From Hydractinia symbiolongicarpus (taxonomy: Eukaryota; Cnidaria; Hydrozoa; Anthoathecata; Hydractiniidae): DNA of 64,000 bases. Of the stretch, positions 23,179-38,834 are shown piece after piece. Each line of letters begins with the position of its first letter. Within the stretch, counting starts at the first letter, position 1. Where the stretch lies: contig NC_079875.1 of assembly GCF_029227915.1 (NCBI RefSeq), forward strand, positions 28,082,001 to 28,146,000. Direction: 5' to 3'. The notes beneath the pieces are model-generated. The model was not told the DNA's origin. It did no database searches and saw only the letters and a list, made by a program, of their open reading frames with translations. Made by a program: the position numbers and the translations under genes.

Positions 23179-24336
23179 AAAATGGCAAGTGCATGACACT
23201 CGTCACTTTGAAATGCCTCGATTATCAATTTTACGAGTAAAATATATAGAACCTGAGACGAGGTTGTTGACCCTAAATGACAATTATGTTGTATCAATGC
23301 TAAAAATGGCAAGTATATAACACTCGTCACTTTGAAATGCTTTGTTTATTAATTTTACAACTAAAATATATGGAAACTGAGACGAGATTGTCGTCCCAAA
23401 ATGACAATTATCTTGTATCAATTCGAAAAATTGCAAATATATCAGACATTTGTCTTTTTTAAATGCCTCGTTTATCAATATTACGACTAAAATATATGGA
23501 ACCTGAGACGAGGTTCTCGACCCCAAATGACAATTATCTTGTATCAACACGAAGAATCGAAACTATATGAGATATTTGTCTCTTTTAAATGCCTCGTTTA
23601 TCAATTTCACGGCTAAAATATGTAGATCCTGAGACGAGTTTGTCGACCCTAAGTAACAATTATCCTGTATCAATGTGAAAAATCGCAAATACATGGCACT
23701 GGTCACTTTGAAATGTCTCGTTTATCAATTTTACAACTAAAATATATTGAACCTGACACGAGGTTGTCGTCCCTAAATCACAATAATTATGTATCAACAC
23801 GAAGAATCGCAAAAATATGAGACATTTGTCTCCTTTAAATGCCTCGTTTATCAATTTTACGGTTAAAATATAGAGAACCTGAGACGAAGTTGTTGACCCT
23901 AATTGACAATTATCCTGTATCAATGCTAAAAATCGGAAATACATGGCACTGGTCACTTTGAAATGCCTCGTTTATCAATTTTACGGCTAAAATATATAGA
24001 ACCTGAGGCGAGGTTGTCGACCCTAAGTGACAATTATCCTGTATCAATAAGAAAAATGGCAAGTATATAACACTCGTCACTTTGAAATGCTTTGTTTATC
24101 AATTTTACAACTAAAATATATGGAAACTGAGACGAGATTGTCGTCCCAAAATGACAATTATGTTGTATCAATTCGAAAAATCGCAAATATATCAGACATT
24201 TGTCTTTTTTAAATGCCTCGTTTATCAATTTTACGACTAAAATAAATGGAACCTGAGACGAGATTGTCGCCCTAAATGACAATTATCTTGCATCAACACG
24301 AAGAATAGCAAATATATGAGACATTTGTCTCTTTTT

Positions 24337-24400
24337 ATGTAATGAGGAAATAGGCTCCGCTACGCTCCTTGCGCTGGCGCGCACTCCGCTACTCTCCGCA
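24337..24400 (+). repeat. GC-rich insert, copy 4
   Basis: It lies 1223 bp downstream of copy 3. The left stem arm reads ttgcgc and both ccgctac repeats are present. Confidence 0.85.
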
Positions 24401-26543
24401 AAAATGGCAAGTACATGACACTCGTCACTTTGAAATGCCTCGATTATCAATTTTACGAGTAAAATATATAGAACCTGAGACGAGGTTGTTGACCCTAAAT
24501 GACAATTATGTTGTATCAATGCTAAAAATGGCAAGTATATAACACTCGTCACTTTGAAATGCTTTGTTTATTAATTTTACAACTAAAATATATGGAAACT
24601 GAGATGAGATTGTCGTCCCAAAATGACAATTATCTTGTATCAATTCGAAAAATTGCAAATATATCAGACATTTGTCTCTTTTAAATGCCTCGTTTATCAA
24701 TATTACGACAAAATATATGGAACCTGAGACGAGGTTCTCGACCCCAAATGACAATTATCTTCTATCAACACGAAGAATCGAAACTATATGAGATATTTGT
24801 CTCTTTTAAATGCCTCGTTTATCAATTTCACGGCTAAAATATGTAGATCCTGAGACGAGGTTGTCGACCCTAAGTAACAATTATCCTGTATCAATGTGAA
24901 AAATCGAAAATACATGGCACTGGTCACTTTGAAATGTCTCGTTTATCAATTTTACGGCTAAAATACATAGAAACTGGGACGAGGTTGTCGACCCTAAATG
25001 ACAATTATCTTGTATCAATACGAAAAATAGCAAATACATGACACTTGCCACATTAAAATGCCTCGTTTATCAATTTTACGCCTAAAATATATACAAACTT
25101 TAACGAGCTTGTCGTTTCTAAATGACAATTATCTTGTATCAATACGAAAAATCGCAAATACATGACACTCGTCACTTTGAAATGCCTCGTTTATCAATTC
25201 TACAACTAAAATATATGGAGCCTGAGACGAGCTTGTCGTCCCTAAGGTACAATTATCTTGTATCAATACGAAAAATCGCAAATCCATGTCAATCGTCACT
25301 TTGAAATGCCTCGTTTATCAATTTTACAACTAAAATATATTAAAACCTGAGGCGAGGTTGTCGACCCTAATTGACAATTATCCTGTATCAATGCGAAAAA
25401 TCGCAAATACATGGCACTGGTCACTTTGAAATGCCTCGTTTATCAGTTTTACGGCTAAAATACATAGAAACTGAGACGAGGTTGTCGTCCCTAAATCACA
25501 ATTATCTTGTATCAACACGAAGAATCGCAAATATATGAGTCATTTGTCTCCTTTAAATGCCTCGTTTATCAATTTTACGGTTAAAATATAGAGAACCTGA
25601 GACGAAGTTGTTGACCCTAATTGACAATTATCCTGTATCAATACGAAAAATCGCAAATACTTGGCACTGGTCACTTTGAAATGCCTCGTTTATCAATTTT
25701 ACGGCTAAAATACATAAAAACTGGGACGAGCTTGTCGACCCTAAATGACAATTATCTTGTAACAATACGAAAAATAGCAAATACATGACACTCACTTCTT
25801 TTAAATGCGTCGTTTATCAATTTTACGGCTAAAATATATAGAACCTGGGACGAGCTTGTCGACCCCAAATGACAATTATCTTGTATCAATACGAAAAGCC
25901 GCAAATGCATGTCACTTTGAAATGTTTCGTTTAGCAATTTTACGGCTAAAATATATAGAACCTGAGGCGAGGTTGTCGACCCTAAGTGACAATTATCCTG
26001 TATCAATACGAAAAATGGCAAGTATATAACACTCGTCACTTTGAAATGCCTCTTTTATCAATTTTACGGCTAAAATACATAGAAACTGTGACGAGGTTGT
26101 CGACACTAAATGACAATTATCTTGTATCAACACGAGGAATCGCAATTATATGACACATTTGTCTCTTTTAAATGCCTCGTATATCAATTTTGCGGCTAAA
26201 ATATATAAAACCTGAGACGAGGTTGTTGACCCTAAATGACAATTATCTTGTATCAAAACGAAAAATGGCAAGTATATAACACTCGTCACTTTGAAATGCT
26301 TTGTTTATCAATTTACAACTAAAGTATATGGAAACTGAGACGAGATTGTCGTCCCAAAATCACAATTATCTTGTATCAATTCGAAAAATCGCAAATATAT
26401 CAGACATTTGTCTTTTTTAAATGCCTCGTTTATCAATTTTACGACTAAAATAAATGGAACCTGAGACGAGATTGTCGCCCTAAAAGACAATTATCTTGCA
26501 TCAACACGAAGAATAGCAAATATATGAGACATTTGTCTCTTTT

Positions 26544-26580
26544 TATGTAATGAGGAAATAGGCTCCGCTACTCTCCGCAA
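26544..26580 (+). repeat. GC-rich insert, copy 5, internally deleted
   Basis: The hairpin is missing and one ccgctac remains (ggctccgctactctccgc). This is what a deletion between the two ccgctac direct repeats would leave. Confidence 0.85.
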
Positions 26581-27949
26581 AAATGGCAAGTACATGACAC
26601 TCGTCACTTTGAAATGCCTCGATTATCAATTTTACGAGTAAAATATATAGAACCTGAGACGAGGTTGTTGACCCTAAATGACAATTATGTTGTATCAATG
26701 CTAAAAATGGCAAGTATATAACACTTATCACCTTGAAATGCCTCTTTTATCAATTTTACGGCTAAAATACATAGAAACTGAGACGAGGTTGTCGACACTA
26801 AATGACAATTATCTTGTATCAACACGAGGAATCGCAATTATATGACACATTTGTCTCTTTTAAATGCCTCGTATATCAATTTTGCGGCTAAAAAATATAA
26901 AACCTGAGACGAGGTTGTTGACCCTCAATGACAATTATCTTGTATCAATACGAAAAATGGCAAGTATATAACACTCGTCACTTTGAAATGCTTTGTTTAT
27001 CAATTTTACAACTAAAATGTATGGAACCTGAGACGAGATTGTCGTCCCTAAATAACAATTATCTTGTATTAGTAGGAAAAATGGAAAGAATATCAGACAT
27101 TTGTCTCTTTTAAATGCCTCGTTTATCAATTTTACGACTGAAATATAAGATCAGGTTGGCCACCCTAAATGACAATTATCTTACACGAACACGAAGAATC
27201 GCAAATATATGAGACATTTGTCTCTTTTGAATGCCTTGTTTATCAATTTTGAGGTCAAAACATATAAAACCTGAGACGAGGTTGTTGACCCCAAATGACA
27301 ATTATCTTGTACCAATACGAAAAATCGCAAATACATGTCACTTTGAAATGCCTCGTTTAGCAATTTTACGGCTAAAATATATAGAACCTGAGGCGAGGTT
27401 GTCGACCCTAAGTGACAATTATCCTGTATCAATAAGAAAAATGGCAAGTATATAACACTCGTCACTTTGAAATGCTTTGTTTATCAATTTTACAACTAAA
27501 ATATATGGAAACTGAGACGAGATTGTCGACCCTAAATGACATTTATCTTGTATCAACACGAAGAATCGCAATTATATGAGACATTTGTCTCTTTTAAATG
27601 CCTCGTTTATCAATTTTGCGGCTAAAATATATAAAACCTTAGACGAGGTTGTTGACCCTAAATGACAATTATCTTGTATCAATACGAAAAATGGCAAGTA
27701 TATAACACTCGTCACTTTGAAATGCTTTGTTTATCAATTTTACAACTAAAGTATATGGAAACTGAGACGAGATTGTCGTCCCAAAATGACAATTATCTTG
27801 TATCAATTCGAAAAATCGCAAATATATCAGACATTTGTCTTTTTTAAATGCCTCGTTTATCAATTTTACGACTAAAATAAATGGAACCTGGGACGAGCTT
27901 GTCGACCCTAAAGTACAATTATCTTGTATCAATACGAAAAGTCGCAACT

Positions 27950-30900
27950 ACACGACACTCGTCACTTTAAAATGGCTCGTTTATCAATTTTACAACTAAA
28001 ATATATGGAACCTGAGACGTTGTTGACCCCAAATGACAATTATCTTGTATCAACACGAAGAATAGCAAATATATGAGACATTTGTCTCATTTAAATGCCT
28101 CGTTTATCAATTTAACGGCCAAAATACATGGAACCTGAGACGAGGTTGTCGACCCTAAATGACAATTATCTTGTATCAACACGAAGAATCGCAAATATAT
28201 GAGACATTTGTCTCTTTTAAATGCCTCGTTTATCAATTTTACGGCTAAAATATAGAGAACCTGAGACGAAGTTGTAGACCCTAATTGACAATTATTCTGT
28301 ATCAATGCGAAAAATCGCAAATACATGGCACTGGTCACTTTGAAATGCCTCGTTTATAAATTATACGGCTAAAATACATAGAACATGAGACGAGGTTGTC
28401 GACCCTAAGTGACAATTATCCTGTATCAATGCGAAAAATCGCAAATACATGGCACTGGTCACTTTGAAATGTCTCGTTTATCAATTTTACGGCTAAAATA
28501 CATAGAACCTGAGACGTTGTTCACCCCAAATGTCATTTATCTTGCATCAACGCGAAGAATCGCAAATATATGAGACATCTGTCTCTTTTAAATGCCTCGT
28601 TTATCAATTTTACGCCTAAAATATATAGAAACTTTAACGAGCTTGTCGTCCCTAAATGACAATTATCTTGTATCAATACAAAAAATCGCAGATGCATGAC
28701 ACTCGTCACTTTGAAATGCCTCGTTTATCAATTATACAACTAAAATAGATAGAGCCTGAGACGAGCTTGTCGTCCCTAACGTACAATTATCTTGTATCAA
28801 CACGAAGAATCGCAAATATATGAGACATTTGTCTCTTTTAAATGCCTCGTCGATCAATTTTCCGGCTAAAATATAGAGAATCTGAGACGAGGTTGTTGAC
28901 CCTAAATGACAATTATCTTTTATCAATACGAAAAGTCGCAAGTAAATGACACTTGTTACTTTGAAATGCCTCGTTTATCAATTTTACGGCTAAAATACAT
29001 AGAACCTGAGACGAGGTTGTCGACCCTAAGTGACAATTATCCTGTATCAATGCGAAAAATCGCCAATACATGGCACTGGTCACTTTGAAATGTCTCGTTT
29101 ATCAATTGTACGGTTAATTACATAGAAACTGGGACGAGGTGGTCGACCCTAAATGACAATTATCTTGTATCAATACGAAAAATTGCAAATACATGACACT
29201 CGTCACTTTGAAATGTCTCGTTTATCAATTTTACGGCTAAAATATATAGAAACTTTAACGAGCTTGTCGTCCCTAAATGACAATTATCTTGTATCAATAC
29301 GAAAAATCGCAAATACATGACACTCGTCACTTTGAAATGCCTCGTTTATCAATTTTACGCCTAAAATATATAGAAACTTTAACGAGCTTGTCGTCCCTAA
29401 ATGACAATTATCTTTTATCAATACGAAAAATTGCAAATACATGACACTCGTCACTTTGAAATGCCTCGTTTATCAATTTTACGCCTAAAATATATAGAAA
29501 CTTTAACGAGCTTGTCGTCCCTAAATGACAATTATCTTGTATCAATACGAAAAATAGCTAATACATGACACTCACTTCTTTTAAATGCGTCGATTATCAA
29601 TTTTACGGCTAAAATATATAGAACCTGAGACGAGGTTGTTGACCCTAAATGACAATTATGTTGTATCAATGCTAAAAATGGCAAGTACATGACACTCGTC
29701 ACTTTGAAATGCCTCGATTATCAATTTTACGAGTAAAATATATAGAAACTTTAACGAGCTTGTCGTCCCTAAATGACAATTATCTTGTATCAATAGGAAA
29801 AATCGCAAATACATGACACTCGTCACTTTGAAATGCCTCGTTTATCAATTCTACAACTAAAATATATAGAGCCTGAGACGAGCTTGTCGTCCCTAACGTA
29901 CAATTATCTTGTATCAACACGAAGAATCGCAAATATATGAGACATTTGTCTCTTTTAAATGCCTCGTCGATCAATTTTACGGCTAAAATATAGAGAACCT
30001 GAGACGAAGTTGTTGACCCTAATTGACAATTATCCTGTATCAATACGAAAAATAGCAAATACATGACACTCACTTCTTTTAAATGCGTCGTTTATCAATT
30101 TTACGGCTAAAATATATAAAACCTGGGACGAGCTTGTCGACCCCAAATGACAATTATCTTGTATCAATACGAAAAGCCGCAAATGCAGGTCACTTTGAAA
30201 TGTTTCGTTTAGCAATTTTACGGCTAAAATATATAGAACCTGAGGCGAGGTTGTCGACCCTAAGTGACAATTATCCTGTATCAATACGAAAAATGGCAAG
30301 TATATAACACTTATCACCTTGAAATGCCTCTTTTATCAATTTTACGGCTAAAATACATAGAAACTGAGACGAGGTTGTCGACACTAAATGACAATTATCT
30401 TGTATCAACACGAGGAATCGCAATTATATGACACATTTGTCTCTTTTAAATGCCTCGTATATCAATTTTGCGGCTAAAATATATAGAACCTGAGGCGAGG
30501 TTGTCGACCCTAAGTGACAATTATCCTGTATCAATAAGAAAAATGGCAAGTATATAACACTCGTCACTTTGAAATGCTTTGTTTATCAATTTTACAACTA
30601 AAATATATGGAAACTGAGACGAGATTGTCGACCCTAAATGACATTTATCTTGTATCAACACGAAGAATCGCAATTATATGAGACATTTGTCTCTTTTAAA
30701 TGCCTCGTTTATCAATTTTGCGGCTAAAATATATAAAACCTTAGACGAGGTTGTTGACCCTAAATGACAATTATCTTGTATCAATACGAAAAATGGCAAG
30801 TATATAACACTCGTCACTTTGAAATACTTTGTTTATCAATTTTACAACTAAAGTATATGGAAACTGAGACGAGATTGTCGTCCCAAAATGACAATTATCT

Positions 30901-33900
30901 TGTATCAATTCGAAAAATCGCAAATATATCAGACATTTGTCTTTTTTAAATGCCTCGTTTATCAATTTTACGACTAAAATAAATGGAACCTGGGACGAGC
31001 TTGTCGACCCTAAATGACAATTATCTTGTATCAATACGTAAAATAGCAAATACATGACACTCACTTCTTTTAAATGCGTCGTTTATCAATTTTACGGCTA
31101 AAATATATAGAACCTTTAACGAGCTTATCGTCCCTAAAGTACAATTATCTTGTATCAATACGAAAAGTCGCTAATACACGACACTCGTCACTTTAAAGTG
31201 GCTCGTTTATCAATTTAACAACTAAAATGTATGGAACATGAGACGTTGTTGACCCCAAATGACAATTATCTTGTATCAACACGAAGAATCGCAAATATAT
31301 GAGACATTTGTCTCTTTTAAATGCCTCGTTTATCAATTTTAAGACTAAAATATATAGAAACTGAGACGTTGTTGACCCTAAAGTACAATTATCTTGCATC
31401 AATACGAAAAGTCGCAACTACACGACACTCGTCACTTTAAAATGGCTCGTTTATCAATTTTACAACTAAAATATATGGAACCTGAGACGTTGTTGACCCC
31501 AAATGACAATTATCATGTATCAACACGAAGAATAGCAAATATATGAGACATTTGTCTCATTTAAATGCCTCGTTTATCAATTTTACGGCCAAAATACATG
31601 GAACCTGAGACGAGGTTGTCGACCCTAAATGACAATTATCTTGTATCAACACGAAGAATCGCAAATATATGAGACATTTGTCTCTTTTAAATGCCTCGTT
31701 TATCAATTTTACGGCTAAAATATAGAGAACCTGAGACGAAGTTGTAGACCCTAATTGACAATTATCCTGTATCAATGCGAAAAATCGCAAATACATGGCA
31801 CTGGTCACTTTGAAATGCCTCGTTTATAAATTATACGGTTAAAATACATAGAACATGAGACGAGGTTGTCGACCCTAAGTGACAATTATCCTGTATCAAT
31901 GCGAAAAATCGCAAATACATGGCACTGGTCACTTTGAAATGTCTCGTTTATCAATTTTACGGCTAAAATACATAGAACCTGAAACGTTGTTCACCCCAAA
32001 TGACATTTATCTTGCATCAACGCGAAGAATCGCAAATATATGAGACATCTGTCTCTTTTAAATGCCTCGTTTATCAATTTTACGCCTAAAATATATAGAA
32101 ACTTTAACGAGCTTGTCGTCCCTAAATGACAATTATCTTGTATCAATACAAAAAATCGCAGATGCATGACACTCGTCACTTTGAAATGCCTCGTTTATCA
32201 ATTATACAACTAAAATAGATAGAGCCTGTGACGAGCTTGTCGTCCCTAACGTACAATTATCTTGTATCAACACGAAGAATCGCAAATATATGAGACATTT
32301 GTCTCTTTTAAATGCCTCGTCGATCAATTTTCCGGCTAAAATATAGAGAATCTGAGACGAGGTTGTTGACCCTAAATGACAATTATCTTTTATCAATACG
32401 AAAAGTCGCAAGTAAATGACACTCGTTACTTTGAAATGCCTCGTTTATCAATTTTACGGCTAAAATACATAGAACCTGAGACGAGGTTGTCGACCCTAAG
32501 TGACAATTATCCTGTATCAATGCGAAAAATCGCCAATACATGGCACTGGTAACTTTGAAATGTCTCGTTTATCAATTGTACGGTTAATTACATAGAAACT
32601 GGGACGAGGTTGTCGACCCTAAATGACAATTATCTTGTATCAATACGAAAAATTGCAAATACATGACACTCGTCACTTTGAAATGCCTCGTTTATCAATT
32701 TTACGCCTAAAATATATAGAAACTTTAACGAGCTTGTCGTCCCTAAATGACAATTATCTTGTATCAATACGAAAAATCGCAAATACATGACACTCGTCAC
32801 TTGAAAATGCCTCGTTTATCAATTTTACAACTAAAGTATATAGAACCTGAGATGAGGTTGTCGACCCTAAGCGACAATTATCCTGTATCAATGCGAAAAA
32901 TCGCAAATATATGGCACTGGTCACTTTTAAATGCCTTGTTTATCAATTTTACGGCTAAAATACATAGAAACTGGGACGAGGTTGTCGAACCTAAATGACA
33001 ATTATCTTGTATCAATAGGAAAAATAGCAAATACATGACACTAGTTACTTTGAAATGCCTCGTTTATCAATTATACGGCTAAAATACATAGAACCTGAGA
33101 CGAGGTTGTCGACTCTAAGCGACAATTATCCTGTATCAATGCAAAAAATCGCAAATACATGGCACTGGTCGCTTTCAAATGCCTCGTTTATCAATTTTAC
33201 GGCCAAAATACATGGAACCTGAGACGAGGTACTTGACCCTAAATGACAATTATCTTGTATCAATGCTAAAAATGGCAAGTACATGACACTCGTCAGTTTG
33301 AAATGCCTCGTTTATCAATTTTTCGAGTAAAGTATACAGAACCGAAGACGTTGTTGACCCCAAGTGACATTTATCTTGTATCAACAGGAAGAATCGCAAA
33401 TATGTGAGACATTTGTCTCTTCTAAATGCCTCGTTTATCAATTTTACGGCTGAAATATATAGAACCTGAGACGGTGTTGTTGACCCTAAAGTACAATTAT
33501 CTTGTATCAATACGAAAAATTGCAAATACATGACACTCGTCACTTTGAAATGCCTCGTTTATCAATTTTACGGCTAAAATATAAAGAACCTGAGACGGTA
33601 TTGTTGACCCTAAAGTACAATTATCTTGTATCAGTACGAAAAATTGCAAATACATGACACTCGTCACTTTGAAATGCCTCGTTTATCAATTTTACGCCTA
33701 AAATATATAGAAACTTTAACGAGCTTGTCGTCCCTAAATGACAATTATCTTGTATCAATACGAAAAATTGCAAATACATGACACTCGTCACTTTGAAATG
33801 CCTCGTTTATCAATTTTACGCCTAAAATATATAGAAACTTGAACGAGCTTGTCGTCCCTAAATGACAATTATCTTGTATCAATACGAAAAATAGCTAATA

Positions 33901-36160
33901 CATGACACTCACTTCTTTTAAATGCGTCGATTATCAATTTTACGGCTAAAATATATAGAACCTGAGACGAGGTTGTTGACCCTAAATGACAATTATGTTG
34001 TATCAATGCTAAAAATGGCAAGTACATGACACTCGTCACTTTGAAATGCCTCGATTATCAATTTTACGGCTAAAATATAGAGAACCTGAGACGAAGTTGT
34101 TGACCCTAATTGACAATTATCCTGTATCAATGCGAAAAATCGCAAATACATGGCACTGGTCACTTTGAAATGCCTCGTTTATCAATTTTAGGGCTAAAAT
34201 ACATAGAAACTGGGACGAGCTTGTCGACCCTAAATCACAATTATCTTGTATCAATGCTAAAAATGGCAAGTACATGACACTCGTCACTTTGAAATGCCTC
34301 GATTATCAATTTTACGAGTAAAATATATAGAACCTGAGACGAGGTTGTTGACCCTAAATGACAATTATGTTGTATCAATGCTAAAAATGGCAAGTACATG
34401 ACACTCGTCACTTTGAAATGCCTCATTTATCAATTTTACGAGTAAAATATATAGAAATTTTAACGAGCTTGTCGTCCCTAAATGACAATTATCTTGTATC
34501 AATACGAAAAATCGCAAATACATGACACTCGTCACTTTAAAATGGCTCGTTTATCAATTTTACAACTAAAATATATGGAACCTGAGACGTTGTTGACCCC
34601 AAATGACAATTATCATGTATCAACACGAAAAGTCGCAACTACACGACACTCGTCACTTTAAAATGGCTCGTTTATCAATTTTACAACTAAAATATATGGA
34701 ACCTGAGACGTTGTTGACCCCAAATGACAATTATCATGTATCAACACGAAGAATAGCAAATATATGAGACATTTGTCTCATTTAAATGCCTCGTTTATCA
34801 ATTTTACGGCCAAAATACATGGAACCTGAGACGAGGTTGTCGACCCTAAATGACAATTATCTTGTATCAACACGAAGAATCGCAAATATATGAGACATTT
34901 GTCTCTTTTAAATGCCTCGTTTATCAATTTTACGGCTAAAATATAGAGAACCTGAGACGAAGTTGTAGACCCTAATTGACAATTATCCTGTATCAATGCG
35001 AAAAATCGCAAATACATGGCATTGGTCACTTTGAAATGCCTCGTTTATAAATTATACGGTTAAAATACATAGAACATGAGACGAGGTTGTCGACCCTAAG
35101 TGACAATTATCCTGTATCAATGCGAAAAATCGCAAATACATGGCACTGGTCACTTTGAAATGTCTCGTTTATCAATTTTACGGGTAAAATACATAGAACC
35201 TGAAACGTTGTTCACCCCAAATGACATTTATCTTGCATCAACGCGAAGAATCGCAAATATATGAGACATCTGTCTCTTTTAAATGCCTCGTTTATCAATT
35301 TTACGCCTAAAATATATAGAAACTTTAACGAGCTTGTCGTCCCTAAATGACAATTATCTTGTATCAATACAAAAAATCGCAGATGCATGACACTCGTCAC
35401 TTTGAAATGCCTCGTTTATCAATTATACAACTAAAATAGATAGAGCCTGAGACGAGCTTGTCGTCCCTAACGTACAATTATCTTGTATCAACACGAAGAA
35501 TCGCAAATATATGAGACATTTGTCTCTTTTAAATGCCTCGTCGATCAATTTTCCAGCTAAAATATAGAGAATCTGAGACGAGGTTGTTGACCCTAAATGA
35601 CAATTATCTTTTATCAATACGAAAAGTCGCAAGTAAATGACACTCGTTACTTTGAAATGCCTCGTTTATCAATTTTACGGCTAAAATACATAGAACCTGA
35701 GACGAGGTTGTCGACCCTAAGTGACAATTATCCTGTATCAATGCGAAAAATCGCCAATACATGGCACTGGTAACTTTGAAATGTCTCGTTTATCAATTGT
35801 ACGGTTAATTACATAGAAACTGGGACGAGGTTGTCGACCCTAAATGACAATTATCTTGTATCAATACGAAAAATTGCAAATACATGACACTCGTCACTTT
35901 GAAATGCCTCGTTTATCAATTTTACGCCTAAAATATATAGAAACTTTAACGAGCTTGTCGTCCCTAAATGACAATTATCTTGTATCAATACGAAAAATCG
36001 CAAATACATGACACTCGTCACTTGAAAATGCCTCGTTTATCAATTTTACAACTAAAGTATATAGAACCTGAGATGAGGTTGTCGACCCTAAGCGACAATT
36101 ATCCTGTATCAATGCGAAAAATCGCAAATATATGGCACTAGTCACTTTTAAATGCCTTGT
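27950..36160 (+). repeat. Higher-order repeat, 3470- and 3221-bp spacings
   Basis: A series of variant monomers recurs three times. Examples are the monomer with tttgtctcatttaaatgcc (about 28080, 31550 and 34771), the caattatacaactaaaatag variant (about 28730, 32200 and 35421) and aaaagtcgcaagtaaatgac (about 28931, 32401 and 35622). Spacings are 3470 bp between copies 1 and 2 and 3221 bp between copies 2 and 3, close to 28 and 26 monomers. Similarity between copies 2 and 3 extends further downstream, to about 32900 and 36150. Confidence 0.8.
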
Positions 36161-38834
36161 TTATCAATTTTACGGCTAAAATATAGAGAACCTGAGACGA
36201 AGTTGTTGACCCTAATTGACAATTATCCTGTATCAATGCGAAAAATCGCATATACATGGCACTGGTCACTTTGAAATGCCTCGTTTATCAATTTTAGGGC
36301 TAAAATATATAGAAACTGGGACGAGCTTGTCGACCCTAAATGACAATTATCTTGTATCAATACGAAAAATAGCTAATACATGACACTCACTTCTTTTAAA
36401 TGCGTCGTTTATCATTTTTACGGCTAAAATATATAGAACCTGAGACGAGGTTGTTGACCCTAAATCACAATTATCTTGTATCAATGCTAAAAATGGCAAG
36501 TACATGACACTCGTCACTTTGAAATGCCTCGATTATCATTTTACCAATAAAATATATAGAACCTAAGACGAGGTTGTTGACCCTAAATGACAATTATCTT
36601 GTATCAATACGAAAAATCGCAAATACATGACACTCGTCACTTTGAAATGCCTCGTTTATCAATGCTACAACTAAAATATGCCTGAGACGAGCTTGTCGTC
36701 CCTAACGTACAATTATCTTGTATCAACACGAAGAATGGCAAATATATGAGACATTTGTCTCTTTTAAATGCCTCGTCGATCAATTTTACGGCTAAAATAT
36801 AGAGAACCTGAGACGAAGTTGTTGACCCTAATTGACAATTATCCTGTATCAATGCGAAAAATCGCAAATACATGGCACTGGTCACTTTGAAATGCCTCGT
36901 TTATCAATTTTAGGGCTAAAATACATAGAAACTGGGACGAGGTTGTCGACCCTAAATGACAATTATCTTGTATCAATACGAAAAATTGCAAATACATGAC
37001 ACTCGTCACTTTGAAATGCCTTGTTTATCAATTTTACGGCTAAAATACATAGAACCTGAGACGAGGTTGTCGACCCTAAGTGACAATTATCCTGTATCAA
37101 TGCGAAAAACTGCAAATACATGGCACTGGTCACTTTGAAATGTCTCGTTTATCAATTTTAGGGCTAAAATACATAGAAACTGGGACGAGGTTGTCGACCC
37201 TAAATGACAATTATCTTGTATCAATACGAGAAATTGCAAATACATGACACTCGTCACTTTGAAATGCCTTGTTTATCAATTTTACGCCTAAAATATATAG
37301 AAACTTTAACGAGCTTGTCGTCCCTAAATGACAATTATCTTGTATCAATACGAACAATGGCAAATACATGACACTCGTCACTTTGAAATGCCTCGTTTAC
37401 CAATTATACGGCTAAAATACATAGAACCTGAGACGAGGTTGTCGACCCTAATTGACAATTATCCTGTATCAATGCGAAAAATCGCAAATACATGGCACTG
37501 GTCACATTGAAATGCCTCGTGTATCAATTTTACGGCTAAAATACAAAGAAATTGGGACGAGCTTGTCGACCCTAAATGACAATTATCTTGTATCAATACG
37601 AAAAATAGCAAATACATGACACTCCCTTCTTTTAAATGCCTCGTTTATCAATTTTACGGCTAAAATATATAGAAACTTTAACGAGCTTGTCGTCCCTAAA
37701 TGACAATTATCTTGTATCAATACGAAAAATCGCAAATACATGACACTCGTCACTTCAAAATGCCTCGTTTATCAATTTTACAACTAAAATGTATTGATCC
37801 TGAGGCAAGATTGTCGTTCCTAAATGACAATTATCTTGTGTCAATAAGAAAAGTCGCAAGTACATGACACTCGTTACTTTGAAATGCCTCGTTTATCAAT
37901 TATACGGCTAAAATACATAGAACCTGAGACGAGGTTGTCGACTCTAAGCGACAATTATCCTGTATCAATGCGAAAAATCGCAAATACATGGCACTGGTCG
38001 CTTTGAAATGCCTCGTTTATCAATTTTACGGCCAAAATACGTGGAACCAGAGACGAGGTACTCGACCCTATATGACAATTATCTTGTATCAATACGAAAA
38101 ATAGCAAATACATGACACTCACTTCTTTTAAATGCGTCGTTTATCAATTTTACGGCTAAAATATATAGAATCTGAGACGAGGTTGTTGACCCTAAATGAC
38201 AATTATCTTGTATCAATGCTAAAAATGGCAAGTACATGACACTCGTCAGTTTGAAATGCCTCGTTTATCAATTTTACGAGTAAAGTATACAGAACCGAAG
38301 ACGTTGTTGACCCCAAGGGACATTTATCTTGTATCAACAGGAAAAATCGCAAATATGTGAGACATTTGTCTCTTTTAAATGCCTTGTTTATCAATTTTAC
38401 GGCTAAAATATATAGAACCTTTAACGATCTTATCGTCCCTGAAGTACAATTATCTTGTATCAATACGAAAAGTCGCTAATACACGACACTCGTCACTTTA
38501 AAGTGGCTCGTTTATCAATTTTACAACTAAAATGTATGGAACATGAGACGTTGTTGACCCCAAATGACAATTATCTTGTATTAACACGAAGAATCGCAAA
38601 TATTTGAGACATTTGTCTCTTTTAAATGCCTCGTTTACCAATTTTACGAGTAAAATATATAGAAACTTTAACGAGCTTGTCGTCCCTAAATGACAATTAT
38701 CTTGTATCAATACGAAAAATCGCAAATACATGACACTCGTCACTTTGAAATGCCTGGTTTATCAATTCTACAACTAAAGTATATAGAGCCTGAGACGAGC
38801 TTGTCGTCCCTAACGTACAATTATCTTGTATCAA

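Larger units (their letters stand above)
20092..24754 (+). repeat. Higher-order repeat of 1596 bp
   Basis: Blocks of about 13 monomers recur with a constant 1596-bp shift. For example, the variant atgctttgtttattaatttt occurs near 20145, 21741 and 23337, and a partial copy follows after a further 1222 bp. Each copy carries one monomer with the GC-rich insert described separately. Copies differ by scattered single-base changes, so amplification is fairly recent. Confidence 0.85.
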
